Shown here: piece by piece, positions 22,020-34,027 of the stretch
How the letters are laid out: each line of letters begins with the position of its first letter
Position numbering within the stretch: the first letter of the stretch is position 1
Origin: Chamaelirium japonicum
Lineage: Eukaryota; Streptophyta; Magnoliopsida; Liliales; Melanthiaceae
Direction of reading: 5' to 3'
Length of the DNA: 64,000 nucleotides
Assembly: GCA_947650365.1 (NCBI GenBank)
Contig: OX393551.1
Span: 66,847,406 to 66,911,405, forward strand
Made by a program: the position numbers and the translations under genes
Notes under the pieces: generated by a model
What the model was told of the DNA's origin: nothing
Database searches by the model: none
Seen by the model: the letters and a program-made list of their open reading frames with translations, nothing else

Positions 22020-23590
22020 GATAAAGAGGCTAGTGGTGAGATGAGATCCAAAAGGCAATTCAGGAAAATAGATCATGCTTCAAAATAAGAGAGGACAAAT
22101 GACATTGGTGATTTGAAAAGATATTAAAAAAAATCTAAGAAGGATGATAACAAGCTAGTAAAGGAGTTGAAATTTTACAAACTTTTGATGTCTTGCATGA
22201 TAAGCTAGACTCTAAAGAAGGTGAGGAACGCAAGTACAAATTATGTTGATGGAGGAAAGAGCAACTAGAGATATAGATCGAGTTAGGTGGATTAAGAGTG
22301 ACAATATTATTATTTTGGTGACAGATGATGCGATTAAAGAACGATGAAAAGTAAGAAATTATTGAATGAGAAATCTACTGAAGGAGTTTATTCGGAACAC
22401 CAACTAAGGAGTTAGCATATTTATTTTCACGATCATTGTAAATCAAGGGACAACAACTTTGAAAAAGATGCAAAAGGGTGAAGTGCTAGGAAATGTTGGG
22501 ATAACAATTGAAGTTTAGAAAATGTTAAGGAGATACTGGGTTATTTTGATTAACTTGGGTTTTAATGAAATCTTGAAAATAAAGAAGATGCATGGTGATT
22601 GGTGAAGTATCATTGGTATCAATATACAAGAATAAATGTGATGTAGACAATTGTTGTAATTATCTTGAAATTAATTTCATGAGTCGTACCATGAAATTTT
22701 GGGAAAGGTGATGGAACAAAGTTTCATAAAAATAACTAGTTTATCAGACTAATTTGAAATTTTGCTAGGAAGGTCAACAATGGAGACATTTTTCTTGTTG
22801 GAACAACTTGTGGAAAAATGTAGAAAGAGGAGAAAGAATCTTCATATGATTTTTATTGATCTTTTGAAAGCTTATGCTAGAGTACTGTGATATGTAAGGT
22901 AGTAGGCTTTAAGAAGGAAATGCGTGTCTCAAGGCTATATTGATCTTATGGGGGATGTGTATATTGGAGCAATTATTAGTGTGAGAAGCAGTTGTGGTGA
23001 GACAAACGAGAGGTTGGACTTCATCGATAATGAGCACTAAGTGACTAGGTCCGTATCTTTTTACTCTTGTTATCGGTGTATTTATTGTTAATATTGACGA
23101 AGAGCTACTACGTTGTATGCTATTTTTAGATAAGATAGTGATATAGTGTTAGTGTTAATTGACGAGTCCAAGATAGGTTTGAATACCAAATTGAAATTAT
23201 GGAGGAAAGCTTTGGAAGACAAGGGTTTAAAATTCGTAGAACTAACACGATATATTGGAATACAATTTTAATATAAATAATGATGATAATGAAGGCATGC
23301 TTACAATTGATGTCCAAGGACTACAATAGGTGAGTTTTTGATATCTTGGTGCTATTACCCAAAAGAATGGAGGGCTCGATCAGATATATGCAATAGAATT
23401 AGAGTTTGATGGGCGAAGTGGAGAGGAGCTTCAGGGGTGCTCTGGGAGCTTCATGGGCTTTGGGCCTTTGGCACATAAGATGAGTATGACATAAATAAAG
23501 ATGTTGAGTTGGTGTGCAGTAAAACTAGGAGGGATAGGGTGGGGAGCAAGTATACTAGAGGGAGTAGGAGTTGCACTAAGTGAGGATAAA
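22020..23590 (+). mobile_element. Decayed RTE-type LINE
   Basis: Scattered peptides match plant RTE-clade reverse transcriptases in the right order. These include DKLDSKEGERKYKL near 22200, a GKVMEQSF-like piece near 22700, SVRSSCGETNER near 22980, a LRCMLF-like stretch near 23110, and FRYLGAITQKNGGLD near 23335. Many stops and frameshifts separate them, so this is an old dead copy. It lies in sense orientation in the hydroxylase intron. Confidence 0.6.
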
Positions 23591-24229
23591 ATGATGGAAT
23601 TCATATTAAGGTGGTATCAATTGTACAATGGATAGTAGAGTGCCAAAGGCCATGGATTCAAATTTTGACATTTCGATTGAAATGTTTGAAATATTTCGGC
23701 TATTGGACCCACCTATGTAGAAAAAGGCTGAAATGTCAACAATACTTGTTTTCGGTCCAGATTTTGATGACGTCGGTCAAAATTTCGGTGACTTGGGTCG
23801 AAATTTGGATGATTTTCATGTTTGACTCAATTAAGGTCAATTAAGACCAGGCTTAATTTCTATTGATATTTTGGTGATTTGTGCTGTCGATTGAAATTCT
23901 AGATACCCCAGTAGAAACTTAAAAAATCCAGAATTTTCATTGATTTGTTTTATCAAAATCCAATAAATTTCCTTTTTTGGCCAATTGAAATCAACATCAA
24001 AAACGACATTTGAAACCTTGGCAAAGGCAACTTCAAACCTTTATCCTCAGTTTCACCTTCATGATTCCAATTAGCATTCCCATGCTTTTGGCACATTACT
24101 TCATCATATAAAAATCGCACCATGTGGTAGAGGCTGTAGAGCACTAGGGGGTTGGGGTCAAGTCAGGTTGGGGTAGTGACTGTTGACCTTTTAGACCTTT
24201 ATCCAGGTTGCTCTACTTGTATTTTCTAT

Positions 24230-24444
24230 TAAATTTGATTTACCCCATCACTATATGGTATTTAGATATATAACCCCCACCCCCCTAAAAAAAATATAAA
24301 AATAAAAACAAAAAAAGAGGGGGAAATTTGGTTTAGATCCCCTTTAAGTAATGGGAGGTGTAAGTTTTTTTTTTTTGTTTTTTTTTGGGGGGGGATGTCC
24401 AAATACCATAAAGTTATAGGGGGTGTTAGTCAAATTTGCCCTAA
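24230..24444. mobile_element. MITE-like foldback in the intron
   Basis: Left ATTTGATTTACCCCATCAC and ATGGTATTTAGATATATAACC are mirrored on the right by the complements of GGGTGTTAGTCAAATTTGCC and TGTCCAAATACCATAAAG. This gives ~60-bp imperfect inverted repeats around an A/T-run core. It is non-coding and no target duplication was identified. Confidence 0.5.
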
Positions 24445-26368
24445 ATTAAATGTCATAAACCATATCTCAATTTCCTAACCCAAATAATGTAATAAGTTGC
24501 AAAGATGAGCTTCGAAAGTGAAACAGGTAGTTCTACTAGGTTATTATGAACATCTGATTTCTAGTGAGTATATTACAGGTAAGAGCTGAGGTTGCTTTTT
24601 TTTAGGACATAGTTAAGGAATCACTAAGAAAGTTGATGGCTGGAACGGTAGGCTTTTATCTTGCAAAGGTAAACTTACTATGCTTTCAAGTGACCTCTCT
24701 ATAATCTATATGCCGATATTTTTTGCTATCTGCTATTCCCACCCCATGTGCCATCCTTCATCGTATCGAGCAGATATTCTCGAATTTCTGTTGGGATTCC
24801 AACAAGTCTAATGAGCCAAAGACGCTCAGGATGACCTGGGACAAAATTTGATGCCCGAAGGCGGAAGGGGGACTTGGCTTGGAGTCTCTTGACGATGTTA
24901 TGAAAAGCTTTCACCTTAAGATGGCCTGGAAGATGAGTTGATCTATGTCCCTTGTCCTTGTTGTCTGCAGAGGGCAGGGCGGTTTTAGAAACTATGCTGA
25001 GGAATTCAGCATCGGACTCTTAAGGGGTGGAGCTTACAAATTTTTGGCAGAGGTCTTGGGATGGCTGTTTTTTATTTAGGCGTTTGGGGCTACTCATGCT
25101 GGACAGTACTTGTTGTGCAGAGTCAGCAGACCCTAATGAGATGTCATGTGTGCTACTTGGTCTTTTAGATGCAACAAGAACGGTAATATATGGTGGGTTA
25201 TGATCATGGGCTTCTCACTGGTGAGAATAAATAGATGGTTTTGTTTGGTACAGAAATAGAGGGGATACAAGAGAAAGGTGGGTTCCTTTGTATAGGTCTT
25301 TTTTGTGGTTTTGGTTTTTCTAAGCAACTCATGCTTGATCACACTAGTGTGGGCAAATCTTGATGAGTATGCTGAAACAAAGCAATACCCTCTTCTACTC
25401 TTACCTTCAATGGAAAACAATATTCCGCATTGATAATAACAAGGGCATTTTGGTTATTTTGAACTAATTTTGACTGGAATCGAGAATATAGACGCTCTCT
25501 CCCCACTTCCGCATTCTCCTCTTTGCGCACACACACACACGCACCGGCTTGTTGGTCGGATGTTTGGCACCTTGCTCCTAGGGGAAAGGTGGGTGATGTA
25601 TGAAATTCTGAATAATGGTAAGGGCAAATCCTAGTACTAGTCTGTAAAATTTCTTTCTCTGCTATGGATGTGCACTGCAACCAATTTATGATAGGAACCA
25701 TGAGATGAATTCATTTCTTATTCTGAACCATTTGAACTATAAGTTCAATTTGCTCATGAAATCGGCTTTACGTAATATGAAAGGGGTTCATATTTCCACT
25801 CCTATATCATAGAACACTCCTTCGAACCAGTATTGCAAGTAACTTCAGTTTTCCAGCATCCTATTACGGTGCAACCTATAACATTCAGTGGTTAGATGTC
25901 AAGAATTTCGAATGATGGGCACACTCCTCCTTTGGGGGTCAAATGGAGTGATTTATCAAGTTGAGATTTGAGAATCGAATCTCGACTCGATGATGATACA
26001 CTCCCTTGATCTGCGGTTACTATAGATTTCCAGCTATTGATTACAATCAGTGGTTTGTTGTCAAGGTACTTTGATTCCATTTATATATGATTTCTCTCGA
26101 GGGTTCAGTTCATAGCCGCCCTCTACTATCTGGGTTGCCATGTGGGAAAGAATTGAAATCTTAGGAATCAGAAACCATCTCCTGTCTGATACTGGACATT
26201 TGTTCACATTTTCCTGTGTATAATTTACATGGAGGTACTTGCTCCCTTGTTGTGTATTATAAATACTTTCATGCTTATGAGTTCATCATGAAATTTCTCT
26301 CTTTGAAACATAGATTGTTACAGTTTCAGCATCAAGTTTAATGGATGCTTTCTAAATTCACTATGCAG

Positions 26369-26926
26369 CTTACAGGCAGCAGCGATAGCGAGGGTTCACC
26401 CGAAACGCAAGGCTCGTTTCTGGTGTACGCCAGGCAGTTCTTAGTGGCGATGCTGGTGATGGACACGTGGCAGTATTTCATGCACCGCTACATGCACCAC
26501 AACAAGTTCCTGTACCGCCACATCCACTCCCTGCACCACCGGCTCGTCGTCCCCTACTCCTTTGGGGCCCTCTACAACCACCCTGTCGAGGGGCTCCTCC
26601 TCGACACCATCGGCGGGGCCCTGTCCTTCCTCCTATCCGGCATGTCTCCGAGGACTTCGATCTTCTTCTTCTCCTTCGCGACCATCAAGACCGTGGACGA
26701 CCACTGCGGGTTGTGGCTCCCGGGAAACCCCTTCCACTTGCTCTTCCGCAACAATACGGCGTACCACGATATCCACCACCAGCTGTACGGGAACAAGTAC
26801 AACTTCTCGCAGCCCTTCTTCGTCGTGTGGGACAGGATCCTCGGGACTTACATGCCGTACACCCTCGAGAGAAGACCGGAGGGAGGCGTGGAAGCCTGTC
26901 CGAGGAGAGGGGACAGGTGCACGTGA
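26369..26926 (+). CDS. SBH: Sphingoid base C4-hydroxylase, exon 2
   Basis: Completes a 261-residue protein (the family is about 260). It carries the fatty-acid-hydroxylase histidine boxes that hold the di-iron centre: HRYMH (residues 115-119), HSLHH (129-133) and HDIHH (209-213). Other strongly conserved pieces are VPYSFGALYNHPVEGLLLDT, TIKTVDDHCGLWLPGNPFHL and NKYNFSQPFFVVWDRILGTY. Hydrophobic segments lie at about 92-107 and 155-182. The acceptor TATGCAG|CTTACAG keeps phase 0 with exon 1. Third codon positions are almost all G or C, in sharp contrast to the AT-rich intron. No break is seen, so the gene looks functional. The C-terminus (GDRCT) is less conserved and lacks an obvious KKXX signal. 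Confidence 0.96.
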   Translation, partial: LTGSSDSEGSPETQGSFLVYARQFLVAMLVMDTWQYFMHRYMHHNKFLYRHIHSLHHRLVVPYSFGALYNHPVEGLLLDTIGGALSFLLSGMSPRTSIFFFSFATIKTVDDHCGLWLPGNPFHLLFRNNTAYHDIHHQLYGNKYNFSQPFFVVWDRILGTYMPYTLERRPEGGVEACPRRGDRCT

Positions 26927-27568
26927 GATGCATCCTCGGTTCCGTCATCCTTTTTTCCCTTTTTTTTTAAAATTTCGCTCGGCAACTCTGTAGATTCCTG
27001 CAGCTTCTGTGACTTGAGTTTTCAACTAGATCCAACATCCTTGAGTGGCACCACCTGTAAGCTTAGTCGAAAATCCGTCGGCCAATATTTTCTTGATTCT
27101 TTCTAACCTGGTTTTGATGCTCAACCAAGGAACAGAGCCATTTTCTGGTTCAAGACCCTGTGGGTCCCCGTGGCGACCCCGTGCGTGGATGCCAAGTATT
27201 TTTGCCGCTAACTACTTGATGTCTGTGTGGTGTAATCTGGTAGCTTTTATTTCAGTTGTAATGAACTTTGTTCAGCATCTATGTTGCGAAAATGGTGGCA
27301 AACTTTTTACTGATTGGCTACCCGAATTGCTTTGCGACATGAACTCTGCACGAGGTTTGATTTATTTTGAGATTGGTGTTCTTAGAGCAACTTCGATTGC
27401 CTCGCCAACTGGCCTCCTTCGCTACTGTACCGAGCAAAATCCCCTTGGTCAACCTCTACGACTGTCGTCACATTTGGAGAGGACTTCTTTCCTTATTTTT
27501 GGCTCCGTACTTTAGAGAGGCTATTGGCGATAGCTCCTAGGCCCCCTACCAATATGAGCTTCGGCTAA
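26927..27568 (+). other. Probable 3' UTR and downstream spacer of the hydroxylase gene
   Basis: No second gene is recognised. Open frames here have no protein-like composition. No canonical AATAAA is obvious close to the stop, so the polyadenylation site cannot be placed. Confidence 0.4.
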
Positions 27569-27880
27569 GAGCATCTCCAACAAACCCCTCATCCTCCATC
27601 CACATCAACTGTTGGGGAGGAGATTCCAACCAACGCCCCCATCCCCCGGGAAAGGTTTGGTCAACCCCCTATTGATGGGGAGGGCTATTCAGCCCTCCCT
27701 GTTTCGCCGTCAGATTTGGTGGGTGACGTGCATGCATACATCACTAAGATCGAACGGCCTGCAATCAAACGGGAGGGAGTACCGTTGGAATACATTTGTT
27801 TTGAGCCCCCAAACACTGATTTGGCATCCCCTCGCATCCCCTAATATGAGGATGGGGTGAGGGGATCGTTGGAGATGCTG
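27569..27880. mobile_element. Tourist-like (PIF/Harbinger) MITE, 312 bp
   Basis: Terminal inverted repeats GAGCATCTCCAAC (left) and CAGCATCTCCAAC (right, reverse complement), flanked by the 3-bp direct repeat TAA (27566-27568 and 27881-27883). It is non-coding. The 3-bp TAA/TTA target is typical of Harbinger-mobilised elements. Confidence 0.7.
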
Positions 27881-28016
27881 TAAGTTCGGAGGCTTCAAAC
27901 TCAACACACTTTACTTTTGGTACAAAATGGTCATGACCATACAACCTTTAAAGTCCTAGTACAAAGGGGCATAAAGGTCACAAGGGAAATTTCTACTCCC
28001 AGTACCCATCTGTGCC

Positions 28017-28512
28017 TAGGGCTGGCAATTTTGGACCCGACACGGTCGACCCGACATGAAATTAGCTTGTCTGGGTTTGGGTATAACGGCTCGGGTCGAC
28101 ACGACTAACTCATTTAATAAATTGGTCGGGTTCAGGTTTAGGGTCTAGACACACGATAGATCTGACAAGAGCCGTTTAAAATTCAACTGGTCGTGTCGGA
28201 TCGGATCGTGTCTACCCGCAATCTGATACTGTAGTTTATAGGCTAATATTGTAGTATGTAGTATGTACTATATCGGCTTATACTGTAATCTTGTTTCCAG
28301 CGGGTCTTATTGGATTGGGTCGGGTCAACTGAATACGACCTGTGTGGTAAACGGGTCTTATCGGGTCTATCCGTTTATAAGCGGGTTGGATACAAGTTTA
28401 GGGTCTAGACACGATTAGTTAAACGGATCATATCCGGGTCTAGGGGCTCTGGACATGACCCGAAACTAGACACGACACAAACCCGACCTGACACGACCCA
28501 TTGCCAGCCCTA
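28017..28512. mobile_element. hAT-type miniature element (GGGTCGGGT family), 496 bp
   Basis: Starts TAGGGCTGGCAAT and ends ATTGCCAGCCCTA. It is flanked by the imperfect 8-bp repeat TCTGTGCC/TTTGTGCC, the target size of hAT transposons. The interior is full of GACCCGACACG and its complement and can fold into a long hairpin. It is non-coding and the same family as 39561 and 48766. Confidence 0.8.
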
Positions 28513-28520
28513 TTTGTGCC

Positions 28521-29450
28521 TGAAGCCGTAGCTCGCTAGCTTTACGTATGGTTTGGGGCCATGGAAAAGGGTAAGACAGCTTTCCAAATGGCTATACCAG
28601 TCCCAACCCCGGGCCAGGCCCCAGAAATTCACTCATCCTGATTTTTGTGAGTCGTCTGATGCGCCCACTCTGAACGATGAATCACGCTCATGATCGAAAT
28701 GCATCAGACGGATGTGATCGAGTCTCATATCAATATCTTGGAATACCGTCCATCGGAGACTGCCACCTCAGAAGTTATCGGGAAGAGGAAGGATACCACA
28801 TATGGACCCCGCCTTATATTATGGTACAGTAATCCAAATAGCCAACTCGTATTTGCCAACTCCACGTGATATGGGAGTGCTAAGAGCCATGGGATGAACC
28901 CTAGGAGGATGCCACGTAAAGTTGGCTACCTAGAATTTTCCATTATTGTATGGATAGATTGTGTTTGCCACTTCTCTATCATGCCCATTTTCTTTCAACT
29001 ATTGGAAGGCACCAATTGTCTTATAGATTTGATGGGGGGAAATTTGCTGCGTGGGAATTTTACTGCAAATGTTTTTTTTTTATAGCAACCGTGAGGGATC
29101 GATTCATGGTGCCCCAGACCCAAAGAAAGTTTATAACAATGATGATCATCCTTCCGCGGTATCAATAGGATTCTTATCCTTAGCTGCTAGCTTGGCAATA
29201 TCATTTGAGACAGAGCTATGGAAGAAATATGTCGCCTTCGATTCAAAGCCTGCCAACCACACAAGAGCAAAGTTTTTTTGGGTTGTTTTTTTGGTCTCGC
29301 GAAAGACCGAGCCTTGTTTTTTGCCCACAGGTGCACCAAATTATTTCTATGCCAGATGGTGTAAGACATACCCAGGTTTCGATTCTACTACCATTTGAGA
29401 GGGAAACAACGGATTAATTGCTGGGATCGATGCAACTGCAATTGCAAACT
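28521..29450. other. Intergenic, no gene seen
   Basis: Unique-looking sequence with no protein-like open frame. 28830-28890 (ACTCGTATTTGCCAACTCCA) resembles part of a decayed MITE end. A T run lies near 29072. Confidence 0.5.
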
Positions 29451-29510
29451 TTTTGGTTAAAACTTAAAGCTTGGTTGTTCGAGCTGGTTTGATTAATAAT
29501 TGAACTTAGC

Positions 29511-29722
29511 CAACCTTTTTTTGCCTTTATTGTGTTCGGTGTGTCCCCGAAATCTTTCAGACAATGGACTCGATCACTTCAGGCTCGAACTAATCCCTTC
29601 GAAAATACACACCACCCAATCAGAAGTTTCCCTACACAATTCTGAATAACTCGAGGTGGGGAAGGAATCGAAGCCACAACCTCCTCACCCAAGCATCAAT
29701 CGCTTTGCCAAGCTTTGATCAG
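29511..29722 (-). mobile_element. tRNA-derived SINE-like element
   Basis: On the minus strand an A-box-like AGCTTGGCAAAGCGATTG (near 29714) is followed about 35 bp later by a B-box-like GTGGCTTCGATTCC (near 29675). The body then ends in an A run (AGGCAAAAAAAGG) near 29515. A second copy of the head lies at 49851-49985. It sits in a GAGCTGGTTTGA/AACTCGAAAGC-rich relic (29451-29910). Confidence 0.45.
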
Positions 29723-31495
29723 TTCGAGCGGTGTTCGTTCACAAAACGACCCTAAACTCCATGCTCAGGTTTGGCTCATTTAATAGCGGATAAACTCGAA
29801 AGCTTGTTCGTAAACTCCAGACCCGGTCAAAATCTTCGTACTCCAAACTCCAAACTTGGTTTTGTCTCAATTAACGAGTCGATCGAGTTCGACCGAACCG
29901 CGGGCCACCGACAAACCCTCCCGAAAAGATTGACCCCAAGACCACTCTGATCTTTATTGAGTGAGCAAGCATATTGACAAACCCCCACCCTCCTCCTCCT
30001 CCTCCTCCTCCTCCAAGTCAACACACCCACTTGCCTTCAGCTGCCTCACCTTGGCCTCTTGTGGGTGATAACCACCCAGGTTGGCAGGATGTTGAGGGGA
30101 GTATTAAAGAGTCGAGCCATCGTGGCCCCAGAGCCCCAGCAACAGGATTAGGTTGGAGCCTTTGACGTTGGGAGTCGTTAACAAGTGGCAGGGAGGGGTC
30201 AACACACAAAGACAGGACGAACAGTATTCCCTTAGTTTAATTCCTCCATGGTTTGAATCGGTCCAACGGTCACCCATGGCGCGTATCATAACAAATCGCG
30301 GGGGGGATTTTAAAACAGGGCCGCTTTCAACGGAGAGAAAAGGAGGTTGATAGGCCACACCCACAATCCCCCCTCCCCCCCCCCCCCTCATCATCTCATG
30401 ATGGGTCTCTAGAATGTGGGGGATGTCATTGCTATGTCATCATGAGGTCATCACAAGGTTTACCTAAAATAATTTTAGGTTAGAGAAATGATCCAACAAG
30501 GCCTCCCTTACGGCTATTAGCCGTTCGATGGCAAGCAGCACGACAGGTGAACGACACTCAGCTCGAACTGACGGTTGTGATGCATTGCCTTATGCACGAG
30601 GCGCCTTGTGGAATCACTCCTCCTTAGTTTGAGGTACTTGCATTGCATGGTTGGAGGAAGTTGCCTTGCATGGCTTTTGAAGTCAAATGGGTGGAGGAGG
30701 GTGAAGAGATTGGAGTCAAATTGCTTACCTAGGGAAGGAAATTAATATTCTAATAAAATTATCAAGGTGTGATGCGATGCCGGTTAAGGGGCGCCATTTT
30801 GCAACCATGATACGTGCCACCAAAGGGTTAGATCGATAAATAATTTTGAAAAAAATATAAAATTTAATATTTTTAAAATATATAAAATTACAAAAAATCT
30901 ATCATATCTAGATTATAATATATGGCGGGGGTTGGGGGGGGGGGGGGGGGGGGGGGGAGAGAGAGAGAGAGAGAGAGCCCCTTACGGGTGTTTTTTTAAC
31001 CAGGACAGGTATGCCCTCTTAAATTAATACTAAATTTGGGGAAAGAGGATAGAGACCCTAATGGTATGTTTCATTAGATCATATGGTCCTAAAGGGTGTC
31101 GTGCCTAAGAATCAAAGTTCAAGAATTGAACATTATTTTAGGATTTTACTCGAAAGTCTTCTAGCAATTAGATAATTTATGAGAGCACTTGGGGTCATTT
31201 TTAAATTTTGTGCCATTATTTATTCTTCACTCAAGCCCATGCTTAAGTATTTTTATCATTCTTGACTTAAGCCAATGTCCTTGAGGAGGGTCTCCTCGTG
31301 CATCCCTTCTTTTATAATAAATCGGTGAGAAATGATTCCATCTGACGTAACTCGTAAGACGGTGGGTCTGATGCATCAATGTCGTCCAATGGCACGCAAC
31401 CGTAATCGGTGAATGGAACCCAGCCCTGACCTACAGCACTAGCTGCATCAGCCCCATGCACCTTACAGTAGGGGACACTGATGCTCAATAATTAT
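29723..31495. other. Intergenic with simple repeats, no gene
   Basis: Holds a (CTC)n run at 29989-30014, a C run near 30370, and at 30926-30977 a long G run that changes to (GA)n. The rest is mixed unique DNA. No open frame resembles a protein. Confidence 0.55.
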
Positions 31496-31612
31496 TGCTG
31501 AGAGGTTAGTCTCGTATCGATAATGGGAGCGAAGATTATTGTCTTCATTATATATCCATTGTGTTTTTCTCTCTCTATGAAGTCGGTCTTTGGAACACTC
31601 CAATTGTCACAT
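31496..31612 (+). mobile_element. TRIM-like LTR remnant with primer-site-like flank
   Basis: Begins TGCTGAGAGG, contains ATAATGGGAGCG (shared with 13867-14010) and a TATA-like TTATATATCC, and ends TTGTCACA. It is followed by a degenerate tRNA-Met primer site. It is a fossil fragment, boundaries approximate. Confidence 0.35.
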
Positions 31613-33419
31613 GATATCAGAACTGGGCCCGTTCTAGAAATACCTACTGAGTGGTCCCATGCTATGTGTGCCCGTTGTGCTCTCCTCACTCCTAAGAGAT
31701 CGACCTTTTGAAACACTCCGCGTGTTGTCACATTTATCACAGTGCACTAACAACTTTCCATATGCATGATCCCAAACGGATTGACATCTGTCAAGTTTCA
31801 GTTTAGGAGCACACACCAATTCTCGGGAACCATTTTGTCTACCCATCTTGATATGACAACTATAGATGTACATGATACGACAACTATAGATGTCACCAAT
31901 GAGTTTCACGGCTGATGTGCATCCAACGGTTCACATTGGAAGGTAATGCTTCACCACCTGTCAAGAAGGAGAACAAAATCGATCACCGGCCATGTTCTGG
32001 TTATCTCTAAAGATAATAGGCTAAGTGGACCCTCTTCTTGAGTCTCATGTGGCCTCATTGTTTTGGACTTCAAATTCTCAACCAGCATGAGGTCGCCGGC
32101 CACCGGATTTGGTCACCGGCATGAGGTCGCCGGCCACCGTATTTGGTCCGTTGGCCGTTCGAAATGGCTACTATAGGTCATCGGAATTGGAAATCGCTAG
32201 AATTGCCACTGGCGATCACATGAGTTGGGCTCTGGCAGTAGTCCGAGCTGTCCACCAGGGTTAATCCCCACCGGAACTAGAGGTGATCATAAACGGTCGT
32301 CGGAGTTGGTCGTAGGCCGCCAAAGGTTGTCGGAGTTTGCCACCGGTAGTGTCAGACCCAAAAACTCCTATATTTATTTTATTTTTTATTATTATTTGGG
32401 GGGGGGGGGAGCATAGCCCTGGTTGTCGGAGCCGATCGCCGCCTGCCGGAGGTGTCCTCCCGTCGTTAGACGTAGTCATCATTCTCTTTTAAATTCCATC
32501 GATTATGGTGTATGGATAGGTTTGTATATGGGAGAACTGTAAGTTCTCCACTTGAGAACTTTCTCTAAAACTTTATTTAGAAATTCTAAATATGACTAAC
32601 GAAGGATTTAAAGTACATCTCTTAAAGTCCCTCGCCACCAATAAGGAACTTGGAGTATATGTGCAGATCTTAAAGTTCCCTACCAGTAACATGGTATTTT
32701 ATAGTTTTTAATTACAAGTACTTCAAAGTTCTCCTAAGATCTTCATCACTAAACCCCCTTTGGGTCCATCAAAATAAATGCATCAATAAAATTAGTGATG
32801 ACGCAATGATTTTCTTTGGTTTCAAGTCATTTAGGTTGATTCTCAATGGCACCCCTAACAAACCCAAAATACTCCTACTACCCTCCTCCAACTCCATGAT
32901 CACCACCACTTCCCCATCCTATATATTCTTCTTCCCCTTCCCTATGGCATCGGCATTGTTATCCTTCCTCCTCCTGTACACTTCGGAACCCTAACCCCTC
33001 CTGATTGGCACCTACAAGATGACATTGCAATGGCAATGTCAAATGGCAAATACCGACAATCCCATTGCAATGTTGGTTAGAATCTACCAAGATGCCGACA
33101 TTGGAAGGACGATACTGTCGAGGGCTACAAGCCGACGCCAGTGTCGGTGACCACAAGCCAACCAGCATTGCCATTGTAATGTCCATATGTGGTATGCAAC
33201 TTGGGGGTGGAGGTATTTGGCAAAAAGTGATTTAGTTTATGGAGAATTTATGAGATTGTTGCTCGTCGATTCTGGAAGTCCTTTGGCCATGAACCCATCA
33301 AGAAACTCATTCCGAGTGGGGGCAACTAACACTCGAAAGAATGCGTTCTTCACGTGCCTGAAGTTGATCCTTGTCCAGTCTTCCCTTTTCATTTTCCAAC
33401 ATCTTGTGATCTGGAAAGG
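31613..33419. other. Intergenic, no gene seen
   Basis: Contains a short tandem duplication at 32088-32150 (GCATGAGGTCGCCGGCCACC twice) and a G run at 32398-32409. A 45-bp stretch at 31917 (GTGCATCCAACGGTTCACAT) recurs at 47792. Repeats of AGTTCTC and AAAGTTCC type lie at 32540-32745. No gene is supported. Confidence 0.5.
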
Positions 33420-33457
33420 TAGGGGCGGAACTTGGATTTCATTATGTGTGTGTGTGT

Positions 33458-33488
<31 letters not shown>

Positions 33489-33582
33489 GGGGGGAGAGAT
33501 GAGCAAAGCATGAACTGATTTTTTTCACCAATTCAAGAATGAAAAAAATCATTGGGGGGCTGGGAGGGCATGTGTGTGTGTA

Positions 33583-33629
<47 letters not shown>

Positions 33630-34027
33630 TCTTAAAGGATAGATTAAACTTTGCCTCCTGAATTTTAGCTTAAAAACACATAACCCCCCTTAGTTTATTT
33701 TGTTCCAAATCGCACCTGAAAGTTTGAAACGGAACTCCCTTTTATCAACTACTTAATTTCCCCATTTGATTATTTTTATATGATTAAAACTGAATTGAAG
33801 GAGACAAAATATAGTTTTAAACTATAAAGGGGTTGTGTTTTTGAGCTAATTAAACTTTAGGGGGACAAGGTGTAATATACCTAGCTAATCTAAAATTTAG
33901 AGGGGGGGGGGGTGTTTTTGAGCTAATTAAACTTTAGGGGGACAAGGTGTAATATACCTAGCTAATCTAAAATTTAGAGGGGGGGGGGGAGCCATAGCCC
34001 CCCTTGGCCTCCATGTAGTTCTGCCTA
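33420..34027. mobile_element. Non-autonomous DNA element with a nested MITE
   Basis: Outer ends TAGGGGCGGAACT and the reverse complement TAGGCAGAACTACATGG suggest one element of about 600 bp. Inside are (TG)n and G runs (33446-33494 and 33571-33605), a (GA)n run, and a MITE at about 33642-33879 related to 38569-38820. A 77-bp tandem duplication (33835-33911 and 33912-33988) copies the MITE's right end. Confidence 0.45.

Larger units (their letters stand above)
19457..26368 (+). other. 6.9-kb intron of the hydroxylase gene
   Basis: Starts GTGAGC and ends TATGCAG, joining phase-0 exons. It has been inflated by a 1.4-kb DNA transposon (20189-21608), a decayed RTE LINE (22020-23590), a MITE (24230-24444) and a possible Helitron end (to 20011). 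At 23613-23660 there is a weak tRNA-like stretch with GTGGTATCAATTGT and GGATTCAAAT, perhaps a SINE relic. The rest, especially 24450-26368, holds short AC and T runs and no recognisable gene. Confidence 0.85.

Noticed and set aside
26467-26993. Other long frames over hydroxylase exon 2
   Set aside because: Shadows of a GC-rich exon; only the frame with the three histidine boxes is real.
27045-27515. 156-codon frame after the hydroxylase gene
   Set aside because: No recognisable domain, ordinary spacer composition; likely 3' UTR or intergenic.
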